A DNA stretch of 5,092 bases from JAQUGA01 sp964521105 (GTDB lineage: Bacteria; Bacteroidota; Bacteroidia; Bacteroidales; WCHB1-69). The stretch covers positions 1 to 5,092 of the forward strand of contig CAZFPO010000155.1 of NCBI GenBank assembly GCA_964521105.1, read 5' to 3'. Below the pieces are notes generated by a model that saw nothing but the letters and a program-made list of their open reading frames with translations, had not been told where the DNA came from and did not search any database. The position numbers were made by a program, and so were the translations under genes. Shown in pieces: positions 1 through 5,092 of the stretch; the stretch's first letter is position 1, and each line of letters begins with the position of its first letter.

Positions 1-77
1 ACATGAATGGAATTGATAAAAATACTTTAAAAATTGTTGGGCAAGTTGTTTTAGCAACAGTTTATAATGAAAATTAG
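1..77 (+). CDS. C-terminal fragment of an unidentified protein
   Basis: Only one forward frame is open from the left edge. It contains ATG at position 3 and ends at TAG (75-77), giving 24 residues that finish LATVYNEN. The other two forward frames hit TGA within the first 16 bases. Codon choice (GTT, TTA, GCA, AAT, GAA) matches the neighbouring genes, which suggests the tail of a real gene beginning outside the window. The residues are a mix of charged and aliphatic (KIVGQVVLATV) with no motif I can assign to a family. It is not a T9SS tail. The ATG at position 3 is probably internal, although an independent tiny ORF cannot be excluded. Function unknown. Confidence 0.4.
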   Translation, partial: MNGIDKNTLKIVGQVVLATVYNEN

Positions 78-232
78 TTGCTTTTAAAATTTAGTATTGA
101 TAAAAAATAGTAACTTCAATAAATCCACGTAAATTGCAACTAAAAAACACAAAATTGTTAAAAAATAGTTAGCGAAAATTAACAAAATTAACAAATGGGA
201 TAAAAAGATTAATTTATATTTTAACTAATCTC

Positions 233-269
233 GGTTTGCTACAAAAAAGCAAATTCTTAATGTTTTTTT
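233..269 (+). terminator. Weak candidate intrinsic terminator
   Basis: TTTGCT (235-240) and AGCAAA (248-253) form a perfect 6-bp stem with a 7-base loop, extendable by two G-U pairs (233-234 with 254-255). A run of seven T follows at 263-269, nine bases after the stem. This resembles a rho-independent terminator for the gene ending at 77. The stem is short and AT-rich, and the T run is farther from it than usual. In such AT-rich DNA this could be chance. Confidence 0.3.
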
Positions 270-386
270 ATCAAAGTAAATCAGAATGTTGTATTCTAAG
301 ATGTGAGGTTTATTAATCGTTTTAAATTTTTACCATAAAATGTAAAATCAATTTTAAACATTTGATGTTATTGTTTTGTTATTCAA

Positions 387-417
387 TTGCATTATTATAT
401 AAAATATTGTATATTAC
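387..417 (+). promoter_or_regulatory. Candidate promoter of the secreted-protein gene
   Basis: TTG at 387-389 lies 20 bases upstream of TATATTAC (410-417). The Bacteroidota primary sigma factor recognises TTG about 17-23 bases before TAnnTTTG; the second box matches at TAnnTT but not at the final TG. The same region also reads as TTGCAT-17-TATATT, a sigma-70-like arrangement. Transcription would start near 421-425, leaving a leader of about 25 bases before the ATG at 448. The leader has no Shine-Dalgarno sequence, as is common in this phylum. This is a pattern match only; other AT-rich boxes nearby are possible. Confidence 0.35.
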
Positions 418-447
418 AACCTATTACCTTAAATAATTTACTTCGCC

Positions 448-528
448 ATGGAAACTCTAAACATATTCAAGTATAAAAAACTCCTGAGTATTATTATTAC
501 TTTTGGGATTTTTATTGGAGTTCAATCT
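448..528 (+). other. Sec signal peptide (residues 1-27)
   Basis: The first 27 residues have the three classical regions: a polar, lysine-bearing start ending in YKK, a 14-residue hydrophobic core (LLSIIITFGIFIGV), and a short polar region QS before glutamine. Cleavage is most likely after VQS. No lipobox cysteine follows, so it is a type I signal peptide rather than a lipoprotein signal. This agrees with the C-terminal T9SS domain, whose cargo must first reach the periplasm by Sec. Confidence 0.85.
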
Positions 529-3500
529 CAAAATACAGGTTTTGAAATGACTCCGATTACATCTTATGGATGGACAATTCAAACTGGTAATTATACTTGG
601 ACAGTAGGTACAACTAGCCCACGCTCAGGAAATTATCGCCTTGATGTTATTCAAACAACCACAGCTCAAAAGTCAATATCAGATACTGGATTTTTAGTAA
701 CAGTTCCATCAACAGGGACCAATTATATCCATATAATCGGTTATGCCTATGAAAACTCATCATTTACTGACAAAGTACGAATGGCTGCAAAATCAATAGA
801 TGGTGGAACATCAATAACTGGCTCTGCAACTAAAGTAAATGCTTCTTGGACTAGATTAACAGCAAAAGCAGTAGCAACTAATGGAAAAACATATTATCCT
901 CAATTTATTTCTTCAGGAAGTGGTTCCTCAGGTGGCGACAAATACGCTTTTGATGATATCTTTATCTATACAAGCACAAATTCAACTACCGATGTTACTA
1001 AACCAAATCCACCAAAAAATTACACCGTAGCAACTAATTCAAACAATAATGTTTTTTTAGATTGGACAGATGGAACAGATGCCAATAGTGGAATTGGAGG
1101 AGTGTTAATTTTAAGAACCGATGGTTCATACACTTCAACTATGCCTACAGTTTTGCCACAAGTCTATTATTCAACCGATTCTACAAAAGGATTAGCAAGT
1201 TTTGTTCAAAACAATAAAACTTGGACAGTTATTCACAACGGAAACGCACTTGGTTCTTATACAGATTTAACCAATTCCGGAAGCTCTTATACGTATGTTG
1301 TATACATGAGAGATAAAGCGTTTAATTATTCAACCGGTGTAATGAGTGTTGTTACAAAAAGTGCTACTGTTAGTCCAGCAGTGGACACCTATGATTTAAG
1401 ATTTTCGCCCAATAAAATCATTACCCTAACTATTAACGATGCCGTCTCCATTTCAAGTATAGTTGACAGCAAAATTCCAGCAAAAACGCTAATTCTAAAT
1501 ACCGATTACACAATTTCTGGTTCTACTATAAATATTAGCCCTTCATATTTAAGCACTGTCATTCCAAATGTTAACGATACAATTGTTCTAACAATAAACT
1601 TTTCAAAAGGTTTATCCTCAAAAATAAAATATACTGCAATACGGTTTAATAATCAATCCGAAATACTAGATTTTTCGATTCCAGAACAAATTGGTAATTC
1701 CACAATTGATTCTATTAATAGAAAAATCACACTAATGGTTCCAACGTTTACCGATTTAACACAATTAACTCCTTCTATTTCAATTTCTGATTCTGCAACA
1801 ATAAACCCCGCAAGTGGATTTGTCAGGGATTTTTCATCTCCAGTAATTTATACTGTTACTGCAGAAGATGGCATTTCAACATCAAATTGGGAGGTTACTG
1901 TAAACAAAAAGGTAGCATTAATAGTTAGTGAAATTTCGTCCACCTCTGTAAAAATTAAATGGGATGTGGTACCAGATGCAATTGATTACCGCATTAAGTA
2001 TTTTGAAGTAGGGACATCAGAGGTTTTCTACAAAATTGATTCAATTCATGAAGGATTACTAATTGATCAAAGCATATTAGTTACATTAAAGCCACTAACC
2101 CAATATTATGTTTGTATTACATATTGGGATGGTGTTGATTCTGCAGAATATTCTGATCCTGTTTTATTTCAGACTGTCAATCAAAACATGACTTTCAGTA
2201 GAAATTTTGAAAATAGGACTACAGTTGTCTCTTGGTTACCATATGAGGGAGCAATAAATTATAGAATTAGGTATTGGAAAGAAGGTGAAGATATGACTAC
2301 TAAACATAAAATAGCTACAACAAATTTAACAACAACCTCAATTTCTTCATTGATTGAAGGAGAAACATATAATTTTCAAGTAAGAGCTGATTTTGGTAAT
2401 GGTTTTACTAGCTATAGTTTAATATTTTCATATACAATTCCATCTATCAACATTAGTTTTTCTGAAAATGCAGGAACCTCTTTAAAATTGGATTGGCCAG
2501 AAGTTACAAATGCAACAGAGTATTGTGTCAGATATTGGAAAAATGGGGACGATGTGAATACTGCTAGTACATTATCGTATAATACAATAAATGACGTTTC
2601 AATATATAATTTAATTGAGGATAATGATTATAATTTTCAATTAAGAATCAATTTTGGCTCAGGATACTCTAATTATGGCAATACTTTTACAGTACACACT
2701 ATTAAACCTATAATTAATGTAACCCAATCAACCAAAAACTCAATTAATGTAAAATTGAGTGGTTATCAAAATGTAGTAAAATATCGATTATACTATAATG
2801 AATTAGGTTCTACAACTATTAATTCATTAATTGCTGATAGCAACACTTTTGTGATTACAAATACAAAAAGTAATACTACATATCAATTTCAATCAAGAGT
2901 TGATTTTGGGAATGGATATACAGGATATAGCTCAACACAATCTTACACTACTCCTTCGGAAAATTTAACATTTAAAGAAAATACTGGAACGTCTGTAAAG
3001 GTTAAATGCGAATATTCGAATCTTGCATTAAATTATAGGATTAGATATTGGAAAGAGGGAGAAGATATGGCTACTACTCATAAAATTGTAACTTCTGCAA
3101 ATGACAGTGCATTGATTTATAATTTACAACAAAACACCGAATATAATTTTCAATACAGATTAGAATATTCTGATGGATATGGAAGTTATGGGTCAATATT
3201 TAAACTTACTACTGCAAATCCAGTTATTCAATTCGATAGCGTAAAAACTACCTCATTAATTGCTTCATGGGAGCCTTACCTCGGAGCTGTTGCATACCGA
3301 ATTGTTTATGGTGATATTACCACCACCACTACAAGTACTATTACAACCACAAATACTTCGGTTACTATAAGCAATTTGAAACAAGCAAGTACATATAGCT
3401 TTAAAGTTAGACCCGATTATGGTCAAGGTTTTATTGCCTCTTATTCTATTCCTTACACTGTAACTACTTCGAGTAACAATAATTTATTTGGCGATAATTT

Positions 3501-3771
3501 AGATAATATTTCTGCAAATACTGAATTAAAGATATACCCAAATCCATTTAATCAAGAAATTAATATTAATTTATTCTCAAATTCCGAATCAAATTCAACT
3601 TGGCAACTTATTGATGTTAGCGGAAGGGTAGTTTATTCTAATTCAATGCAACTAAACGAAGGTTTCAATAATATTAATATATCAACCGAAAGTTTGTCGA
3701 AAGGTATTTATATGTTAATGGTTAAAACCGATGAATTCCAAAAAAGCTTTAAGTTGTTGAAAAATAATTAG
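448..3771 (+). CDS. Secreted multidomain FN3-repeat protein with T9SS type A sorting domain
   Basis: This 1107-residue protein is predicted to cross the inner membrane by Sec, cross the outer membrane by the type IX system, and be attached to the cell surface or released. Residues 1-27 are a signal peptide: a lysine-containing start (FKYKK), hydrophobic core LLSIIITFGIFIGV, likely cleavage VQS|Q. Residues 28-175 resemble a beta-rich jelly-roll (galactose-binding-like) domain, with the typical ending YAFDDIFIY. Residues 185-303 are FN3-like. Residues 308-398 resemble an X2 module (DYTISGSTINISPSYLS). Residues 403-488 resemble the DUF5018 Ig-like family (LTPSISISDSATINPASG, then YTVTAEDG). Six FN3-like repeats of 84-90 residues start near 490, 580, 668, 755, 839 and 926. 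Residues 1027-1107 are the sorting domain, with LKIYPNPF, WQLIDVSGRVVY and KGIYMLMVKT. I recognise no enzyme domain, so an adhesin or glycan-binding role is inferred. The ATG at 448 is chosen because it directly precedes the signal peptide. Confidence 0.93.
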   Translation: METLNIFKYKKLLSIIITFGIFIGVQSQNTGFEMTPITSYGWTIQTGNYTWTVGTTSPRSGNYRLDVIQTTTAQKSISDTGFLVTVPSTGTNYIHIIGYAYENSSFTDKVRMAAKSIDGGTSITGSATKVNASWTRLTAKAVATNGKTYYPQFISSGSGSSGGDKYAFDDIFIYTSTNSTTDVTKPNPPKNYTVATNSNNNVFLDWTDGTDANSGIGGVLILRTDGSYTSTMPTVLPQVYYSTDSTKGLASFVQNNKTWTVIHNGNALGSYTDLTNSGSSYTYVVYMRDKAFNYSTGVMSVVTKSATVSPAVDTYDLRFSPNKIITLTINDAVSISSIVDSKIPAKTLILNTDYTISGSTINISPSYLSTVIPNVNDTIVLTINFSKGLSSKIKYTAIRFNNQSEILDFSIPEQIGNSTIDSINRKITLMVPTFTDLTQLTPSISISDSATINPASGFVRDFSSPVIYTVTAEDGISTSNWEVTVNKKVALIVSEISSTSVKIKWDVVPDAIDYRIKYFEVGTSEVFYKIDSIHEGLLIDQSILVTLKPLTQYYVCITYWDGVDSAEYSDPVLFQTVNQNMTFSRNFENRTTVVSWLPYEGAINYRIRYWKEGEDMTTKHKIATTNLTTTSISSLIEGETYNFQVRADFGNGFTSYSLIFSYTIPSINISFSENAGTSLKLDWPEVTNATEYCVRYWKNGDDVNTASTLSYNTINDVSIYNLIEDNDYNFQLRINFGSGYSNYGNTFTVHTIKPIINVTQSTKNSINVKLSGYQNVVKYRLYYNELGSTTINSLIADSNTFVITNTKSNTTYQFQSRVDFGNGYTGYSSTQSYTTPSENLTFKENTGTSVKVKCEYSNLALNYRIRYWKEGEDMATTHKIVTSANDSALIYNLQQNTEYNFQYRLEYSDGYGSYGSIFKLTTANPVIQFDSVKTTSLIASWEPYLGAVAYRIVYGDITTTTTSTITTTNTSVTISNLKQASTYSFKVRPDYGQGFIASYSIPYTVTTSSNNNLFGDNLDNISANTELKIYPNPFNQEININLFSNSESNSTWQLIDVSGRVVYSNSMQLNEGFNNINISTESLSKGIYMLMVKTDEFQKSFKLLKNN
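1369..1641 (+). other. X2-like (CBM_X2-type) Ig-like module, residues 308-398
   Basis: The segment opens with VSPAVDTYDL, continues through an ITLTINDA strand, then has the most diagnostic stretch DYTISGSTINISPSYLS, and closes with a strand-turn (IVLTINFSKGLSS). The order SP-x-x-x-x-(F/Y)-D, G/N-T-DYT-x-G-x-x-(V/I)-x-I, YL, and F-x-x-G follows the X2 modules known from cellulosomal and other glycan-binding proteins. Here it sits between an FN3-like domain and a DUF5018-like domain. The assignment is from remembered family patterns, not a profile search. Confidence 0.6.
1654..1911 (+). other. DUF5018-like Ig-fold domain, residues 403-488
   Basis: The domain starts QSEILDFSIPEQ, has a central strand ITLMVPTFTDLTQLTPSI, then the signature-like ISDSATINPASG and the closing strand pair IYTVTAEDGISTSNWEVTV. 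This pattern (I-x-x-x-x-P-x-x-T-D-L-T-x-L-x-P, A-T-I-x-P-x-S-G, Y-T-V-T-A-x-D-G) is common in Bacteroidota surface proteins annotated DUF5018 or similar. It probably acts as a spacer or presentation domain. The family name is my recollection; the Ig-like beta-sandwich character is visible directly. Confidence 0.55.
2257..2313 (+). repeat. 57-bp conserved block, copy 1 (FN3 unit 2)
   Basis: It encodes residues 604-622, including NYRIRYWKEGEDM. It matches 3031-3087 at 49 of 57 bases by hand count, and at 17 of 19 residues. In the first 13 codons all four base differences are silent. The surrounding parts of the two FN3 units are much more diverged. Confidence 0.75.
3031..3087 (+). repeat. 57-bp conserved block, copy 2 (FN3 unit 5)
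   Basis: It encodes residues 862-880, again with NYRIRYWKEGEDM followed by ATTHKI where copy 1 has TTKHKI. It lies 774 bp (258 residues) downstream of copy 1, which equals three repeat units. This points to duplication of a three-unit block, or later gene conversion, rather than steady drift of independent units. Confidence 0.75.
3526..3768 (+). other. T9SS type A C-terminal sorting domain, residues 1027-1107
   Basis: The last 81 residues show the standard conserved blocks of this domain: LKIYPNPF with the N-P pair at its start, a WQLIDVSGRVVY strand corresponding to the usual (Y/L)-D-x-x-G-(R/K)-x-(V/L), an INISTESLSKGIYMLMV block, and a basic end FKLLKNN. In characterised members it is the export signal for the type IX translocon and is removed by the PorU sortase, with the cargo then joined to anionic LPS. 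An asparagine-rich linker (residues 1010-1026) precedes it. Confidence 0.92.
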
Positions 3772-3779
3772 TTGTAATA

Positions 3780-4556
3780 TTACTTCACAGTAATAAGAAT
3801 TAAATGTTTTGCTGCGTTTTTTATTCGTTGCAAAACATTTTCTTTTATCCAGTGATAATATGAATTTGTCCAACGTTGTGGGTGAATGTTAATCATAACT
3901 TGATTTGGAAAATGATTATTATTCACACGTTCAATAATATCGTAAGTTTTATGAAAATTAAAACCTCTGTTTATCCATATTTGTTGTTCTGATATTTTAT
4001 CTCTAACACTATATTTCCAACCGTTCCACATTCGTCCTGTATCGGTTAAATAAAAAACTGTATTAAAATCTATGTCTAGATATGGTTCCGCTAAAATACC
4101 TAATGATTTATAATCGTATTTTGACCAAATTAAACGATTATCATGTTTCGATTTTGGACTACCATGCATGCAAATAGTTTTAACCTCGCTAATGTTATTT
4201 ATAATTGCAAGATTGCTTTTAAAATCATCATACGCTTTATCAATATCCCCTTTTTGTGTATCCATCGATTCGTAATGATACCCTATTTCATGACCTAAGT
4301 TTTTTATTTGAAGTATAATTTCTGAGTTAAACGAACATGGTTTTGTCCGAAAATAATAACTCCCTTTTATCCCTAATTCATTTTCAATTATGGCCGTTTT
4401 TAATGAGTTTTCAGGTTTTTTATCAACATCATGTCTTATAATTATGCTTTTATGACTTGGATTAGTAATAAATTGATACAATGTTTGAAAATCATAGTTT
4501 TGACGTTGTAAACTTCTGAGTAGTTCTGTATATAAATCTAAAGTAAAATCTCTCAT
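3780..4556 (-). CDS. Polysaccharide deacetylase family protein (NodB/CE4-like)
   Basis: This 258-residue cytoplasmic-type protein (no signal peptide or membrane segment) belongs to the divergent deacetylase-like proteins found in surface-polysaccharide gene clusters. The metal-site motif appears as RHDVD (41-45) instead of the classical TFDDG. It is followed by GIKGSYYF (62-69), GHEIGYHYE (88-96) supplying H94, CMHGSP (129-134), YLTDTGRMWNG (169-179), VRD (184-186) and INIHPQRW (222-229). These are the expected conserved positions in order, so the active site looks intact. The likely role is removing an N- or O-acyl group from a sugar intermediate; the substrate is not deducible. The ATG overlaps the upstream DUF354 stop codon as ATGA, indicating one operon with translational coupling and fixing the start. 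The stop codon lies 8 bp from that of the convergent gene, and a hairpin (3802-3840) lies within its last codons. The length looks complete. Confidence 0.88.
   Translation of the reverse strand: MRDFTLDLYTELLRSLQRQNYDFQTLYQFITNPSHKSIIIRHDVDKKPENSLKTAIIENELGIKGSYYFRTKPCSFNSEIILQIKNLGHEIGYHYESMDTQKGDIDKAYDDFKSNLAIINNISEVKTICMHGSPKSKHDNRLIWSKYDYKSLGILAEPYLDIDFNTVFYLTDTGRMWNGWKYSVRDKISEQQIWINRGFNFHKTYDIIERVNNNHFPNQVMINIHPQRWTNSYYHWIKENVLQRIKNAAKHLILITVK
3802..3848 (+). terminator. Hairpin terminator for the secreted-protein gene, inside the convergent CDS
   Basis: AAATGTTTTGC (3802-3812) and GCAAAACATTT (3830-3840) are perfect 11-bp inverted repeats. Past a T-T mismatch the stem continues with a G-U pair and two G-C pairs (3814-3816 with 3826-3828), leaving a 9-base loop. 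On the + strand the stem runs directly into a T-rich tail (TTTTCTTTTAT including the end of the arm). It begins 31 bases after the TAG at 3769-3771. On the minus strand no U tract follows, so the likely direction is forward. It lies entirely within the 3' end of the deacetylase gene. Confidence 0.55.
4553..4556 (-). other. ATGA stop-start overlap
   Basis: On the minus strand the TGA ending the DUF354 frame (4555-4553) overlaps the ATG of the deacetylase gene (4556-4554). This four-base overlap is the classical sign of translational coupling by ribosome re-initiation within one transcript, and it settles the deacetylase start. Confidence 0.85.
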
Positions 4557-5062
4557 TTAAAGCTATATTGATAATTGGGATTTTCGGTGATGATTTTAAT
4601 ACTACTAGGATAATTTTCTATAAACCACATTAAAAAGGCAGTAAGGTCAATCTTATATTTTAGCAAAGTGTCTCTTTTTGATGTTGTTCTTTCATTTAAA
4701 CTATTATCTGAGAGTAATTCTTTCATTTTAAAAAGAATATCATCCTTTGGGCTTAAGTGATATAGCAATCCATGTTTTTCTTGATCATCAATTGAACCTG
4801 CTTGTAAATCGTTTATGTATATTGCAGGTGTGCCTAAAACGGCACATTCCGAAGCCATTGTTGCACCTTCGCCTACAAAAAGTTTGGCAAAAGCTAAAGC
4901 ATGGTGCATCTGATGAGGAGGAATTGGTATTTTAAATTTTTCAAGAGTCTCTGGCAGTTTCTTTTCAGATGAAACAAACACTTTACCATGTTTTAATAAC
5001 TCTGTAATTATTTCCAACTTTTGATTTTCGGATAATCCCTTAAATCCGCAAAGATTTTTTTC
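4553..5062 (-). CDS. DUF354 family protein, C-terminal half (5'-truncated or frameshifted)
   Basis: The open frame runs leftward from just after an in-frame TGA (5065-5063). Homology begins at about GFKGLS (near 5050) and continues through the TTG at 5017, so TTG is not the true start. Recognisable DUF354 elements are HGKVFVSSEKKLPE, IPIPPHQMHHALAFAKLFVG, GEGATMASECAVLGTPAIYIN, EKHGLLY, the IDLTAFLMWFIENYP helix and the end ENPNYQY. Family members are about 340 residues, so roughly the N-terminal half is missing. The family has a GT-B-like fold related to UDP-GlcNAc 2-epimerase and occurs in polysaccharide clusters; its exact reaction is not established to my knowledge. The retained half would hold the nucleotide-sugar-binding domain by analogy. 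No ATG exists in frame. The gene overlaps the deacetylase by 4 bp. The missing half could reflect a real deletion, a frameshift at T7 (5055-5061), or an assembly error near the edge. Confidence 0.75.
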   Translation of the reverse strand, partial: EKNLCGFKGLSENQKLEIITELLKHGKVFVSSEKKLPETLEKFKIPIPPHQMHHALAFAKLFVGEGATMASECAVLGTPAIYINDLQAGSIDDQEKHGLLYHLSPKDDILFKMKELLSDNSLNERTTSKRDTLLKYKIDLTAFLMWFIENYPSSIKIITENPNYQYSFK

Positions 5063-5092
5063 TCATTGATTTTCTTGCTTGATTTTGTGTTA

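Larger units (their letters stand above)
78..447. other. Non-coding AT-rich intergenic region
   Basis: This 370-base stretch has no reading frame of useful length on either strand and no recognisable tRNA, rRNA or riboswitch. It contains a perfect 9-bp tandem duplication of AAAATTAAC (175-183 and 184-192), a short hairpin followed by a T run (233-269), and a promoter-like pair of boxes near its right end (387-417). It separates the tail of the left-edge gene from the large secreted-protein gene and most likely carries the terminator of the first and the promoter of the second. Confidence 0.7.
1915..3471 (+). repeat. Array of six FN3-like protein repeats
   Basis: Six units of 84-90 residues begin near residues 490, 580, 668, 755, 839 and 926. 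Each has an early strand (such as TSVKIKWDVV or TTVVSWLPY), a central YRIRYW-type strand, a T-x-Y-x-F-Q-x-R strand, and from the second unit on an aromatic-glycine motif such as DFGNGYTGYS. The core tryptophan of the early strand is present in units 1, 2, 3 and 6 but missing in units 4 (VKLSGYQNV) and 5 (VKCEYSNLA). The repeats are diverged overall, apart from one conserved block shared by units 2 and 5. They probably form a stalk or ligand-binding array. Confidence 0.8.

Noticed and set aside
74..143. 8-bp inverted repeat TTAGTTGC / GCAACTAA
   Set aside because: The loop is 54 bases and no T tract follows; in AT-rich DNA an 8-bp match at this distance is not unusual.
175..192. Tandem 9-bp repeat AAAATTAAC
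   Set aside because: Only two copies of low-complexity sequence, with no further units or associated element; not evidence of an operator or CRISPR.
328..347. TTTTAC / GTAAAA hairpin
   Set aside because: The stem is only 6 bp, almost all A-T, with no terminator tail on either strand in a suitable position.
3303..3366. Threonine-rich ACC/ACT/ACA tract as a phase-variable microsatellite
   Set aside because: The codons are mixed and irregular with no long perfect unit run, so slippage-based switching is not supported.
1915..3471. CRISPR array or DNA-level tandem repeat
   Set aside because: The repetition is at protein level (FN3-like units of 84-90 residues) within one continuous reading frame, with variable DNA and no spacer structure.
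4747..4935. 62-codon open frame on the + strand
   Set aside because: It lies wholly antisense to the well-conserved GEGATMASE region of the DUF354 gene, has no family resemblance, and is best explained as a shadow frame.
4553..5017. TTG at 5017 as the true start of the DUF354 gene
   Set aside because: Family-like residues (GFKGLSENQK) continue upstream of it in the same frame and the resulting 154 residues are under half the family length, so this is an arbitrary start in a truncated gene.

Overview
The window looks like chromosomal DNA from a Bacteroidota bacterium, probably Flavobacteriia-like. It is strongly AT-rich, gene starts lack Shine-Dalgarno sequences, and the largest protein ends in a type IX secretion (T9SS) type A sorting domain, which is essentially restricted to this phylum. 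I found no RNA gene, insertion sequence or CRISPR array.

Layout from left to right. Positions 1-77 hold the last 24 codons of an unidentified + strand gene. Positions 78-447 are non-coding and very AT-rich; they hold a weak candidate terminator (233-269) and a weak candidate promoter (387-417). Positions 448-3771 (+) encode a 1107-residue secreted multidomain protein. Its order is signal peptide, jelly-roll-like domain, FN3-like domain, X2-like module, DUF5018-like Ig domain, six FN3-like repeats and T9SS tail. No catalytic domain was recognised, so a surface adhesin or glycan-binding protein is the best guess. Only 8 bp separate its stop codon from that of a convergent pair on the minus strand. 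These are a polysaccharide-deacetylase-family protein (4556-3780) and, upstream of it and overlapping by ATGA, the C-terminal half of a DUF354 protein (GT-B fold, related to UDP-GlcNAc 2-epimerase) whose 5' part is missing at the right edge.

The minus-strand pair is typical of the end of a surface-polysaccharide (O-antigen or capsule) biosynthesis cluster, here lying tail-to-tail with a secreted surface protein. T9SS type A cargo is normally cleaved and attached to an anionic lipopolysaccharide, so the two halves could be linked functionally, but nothing in the sequence proves it.

The points most worth a second look are: the DUF354 reading frame breaking beside a T7 homopolymer at the window edge; a strong hairpin within the deacetylase coding region that probably terminates the + strand gene; and a conserved 57-bp segment shared by FN3 repeats three modules apart. 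I see no convincing evidence for a wholly new biological system.
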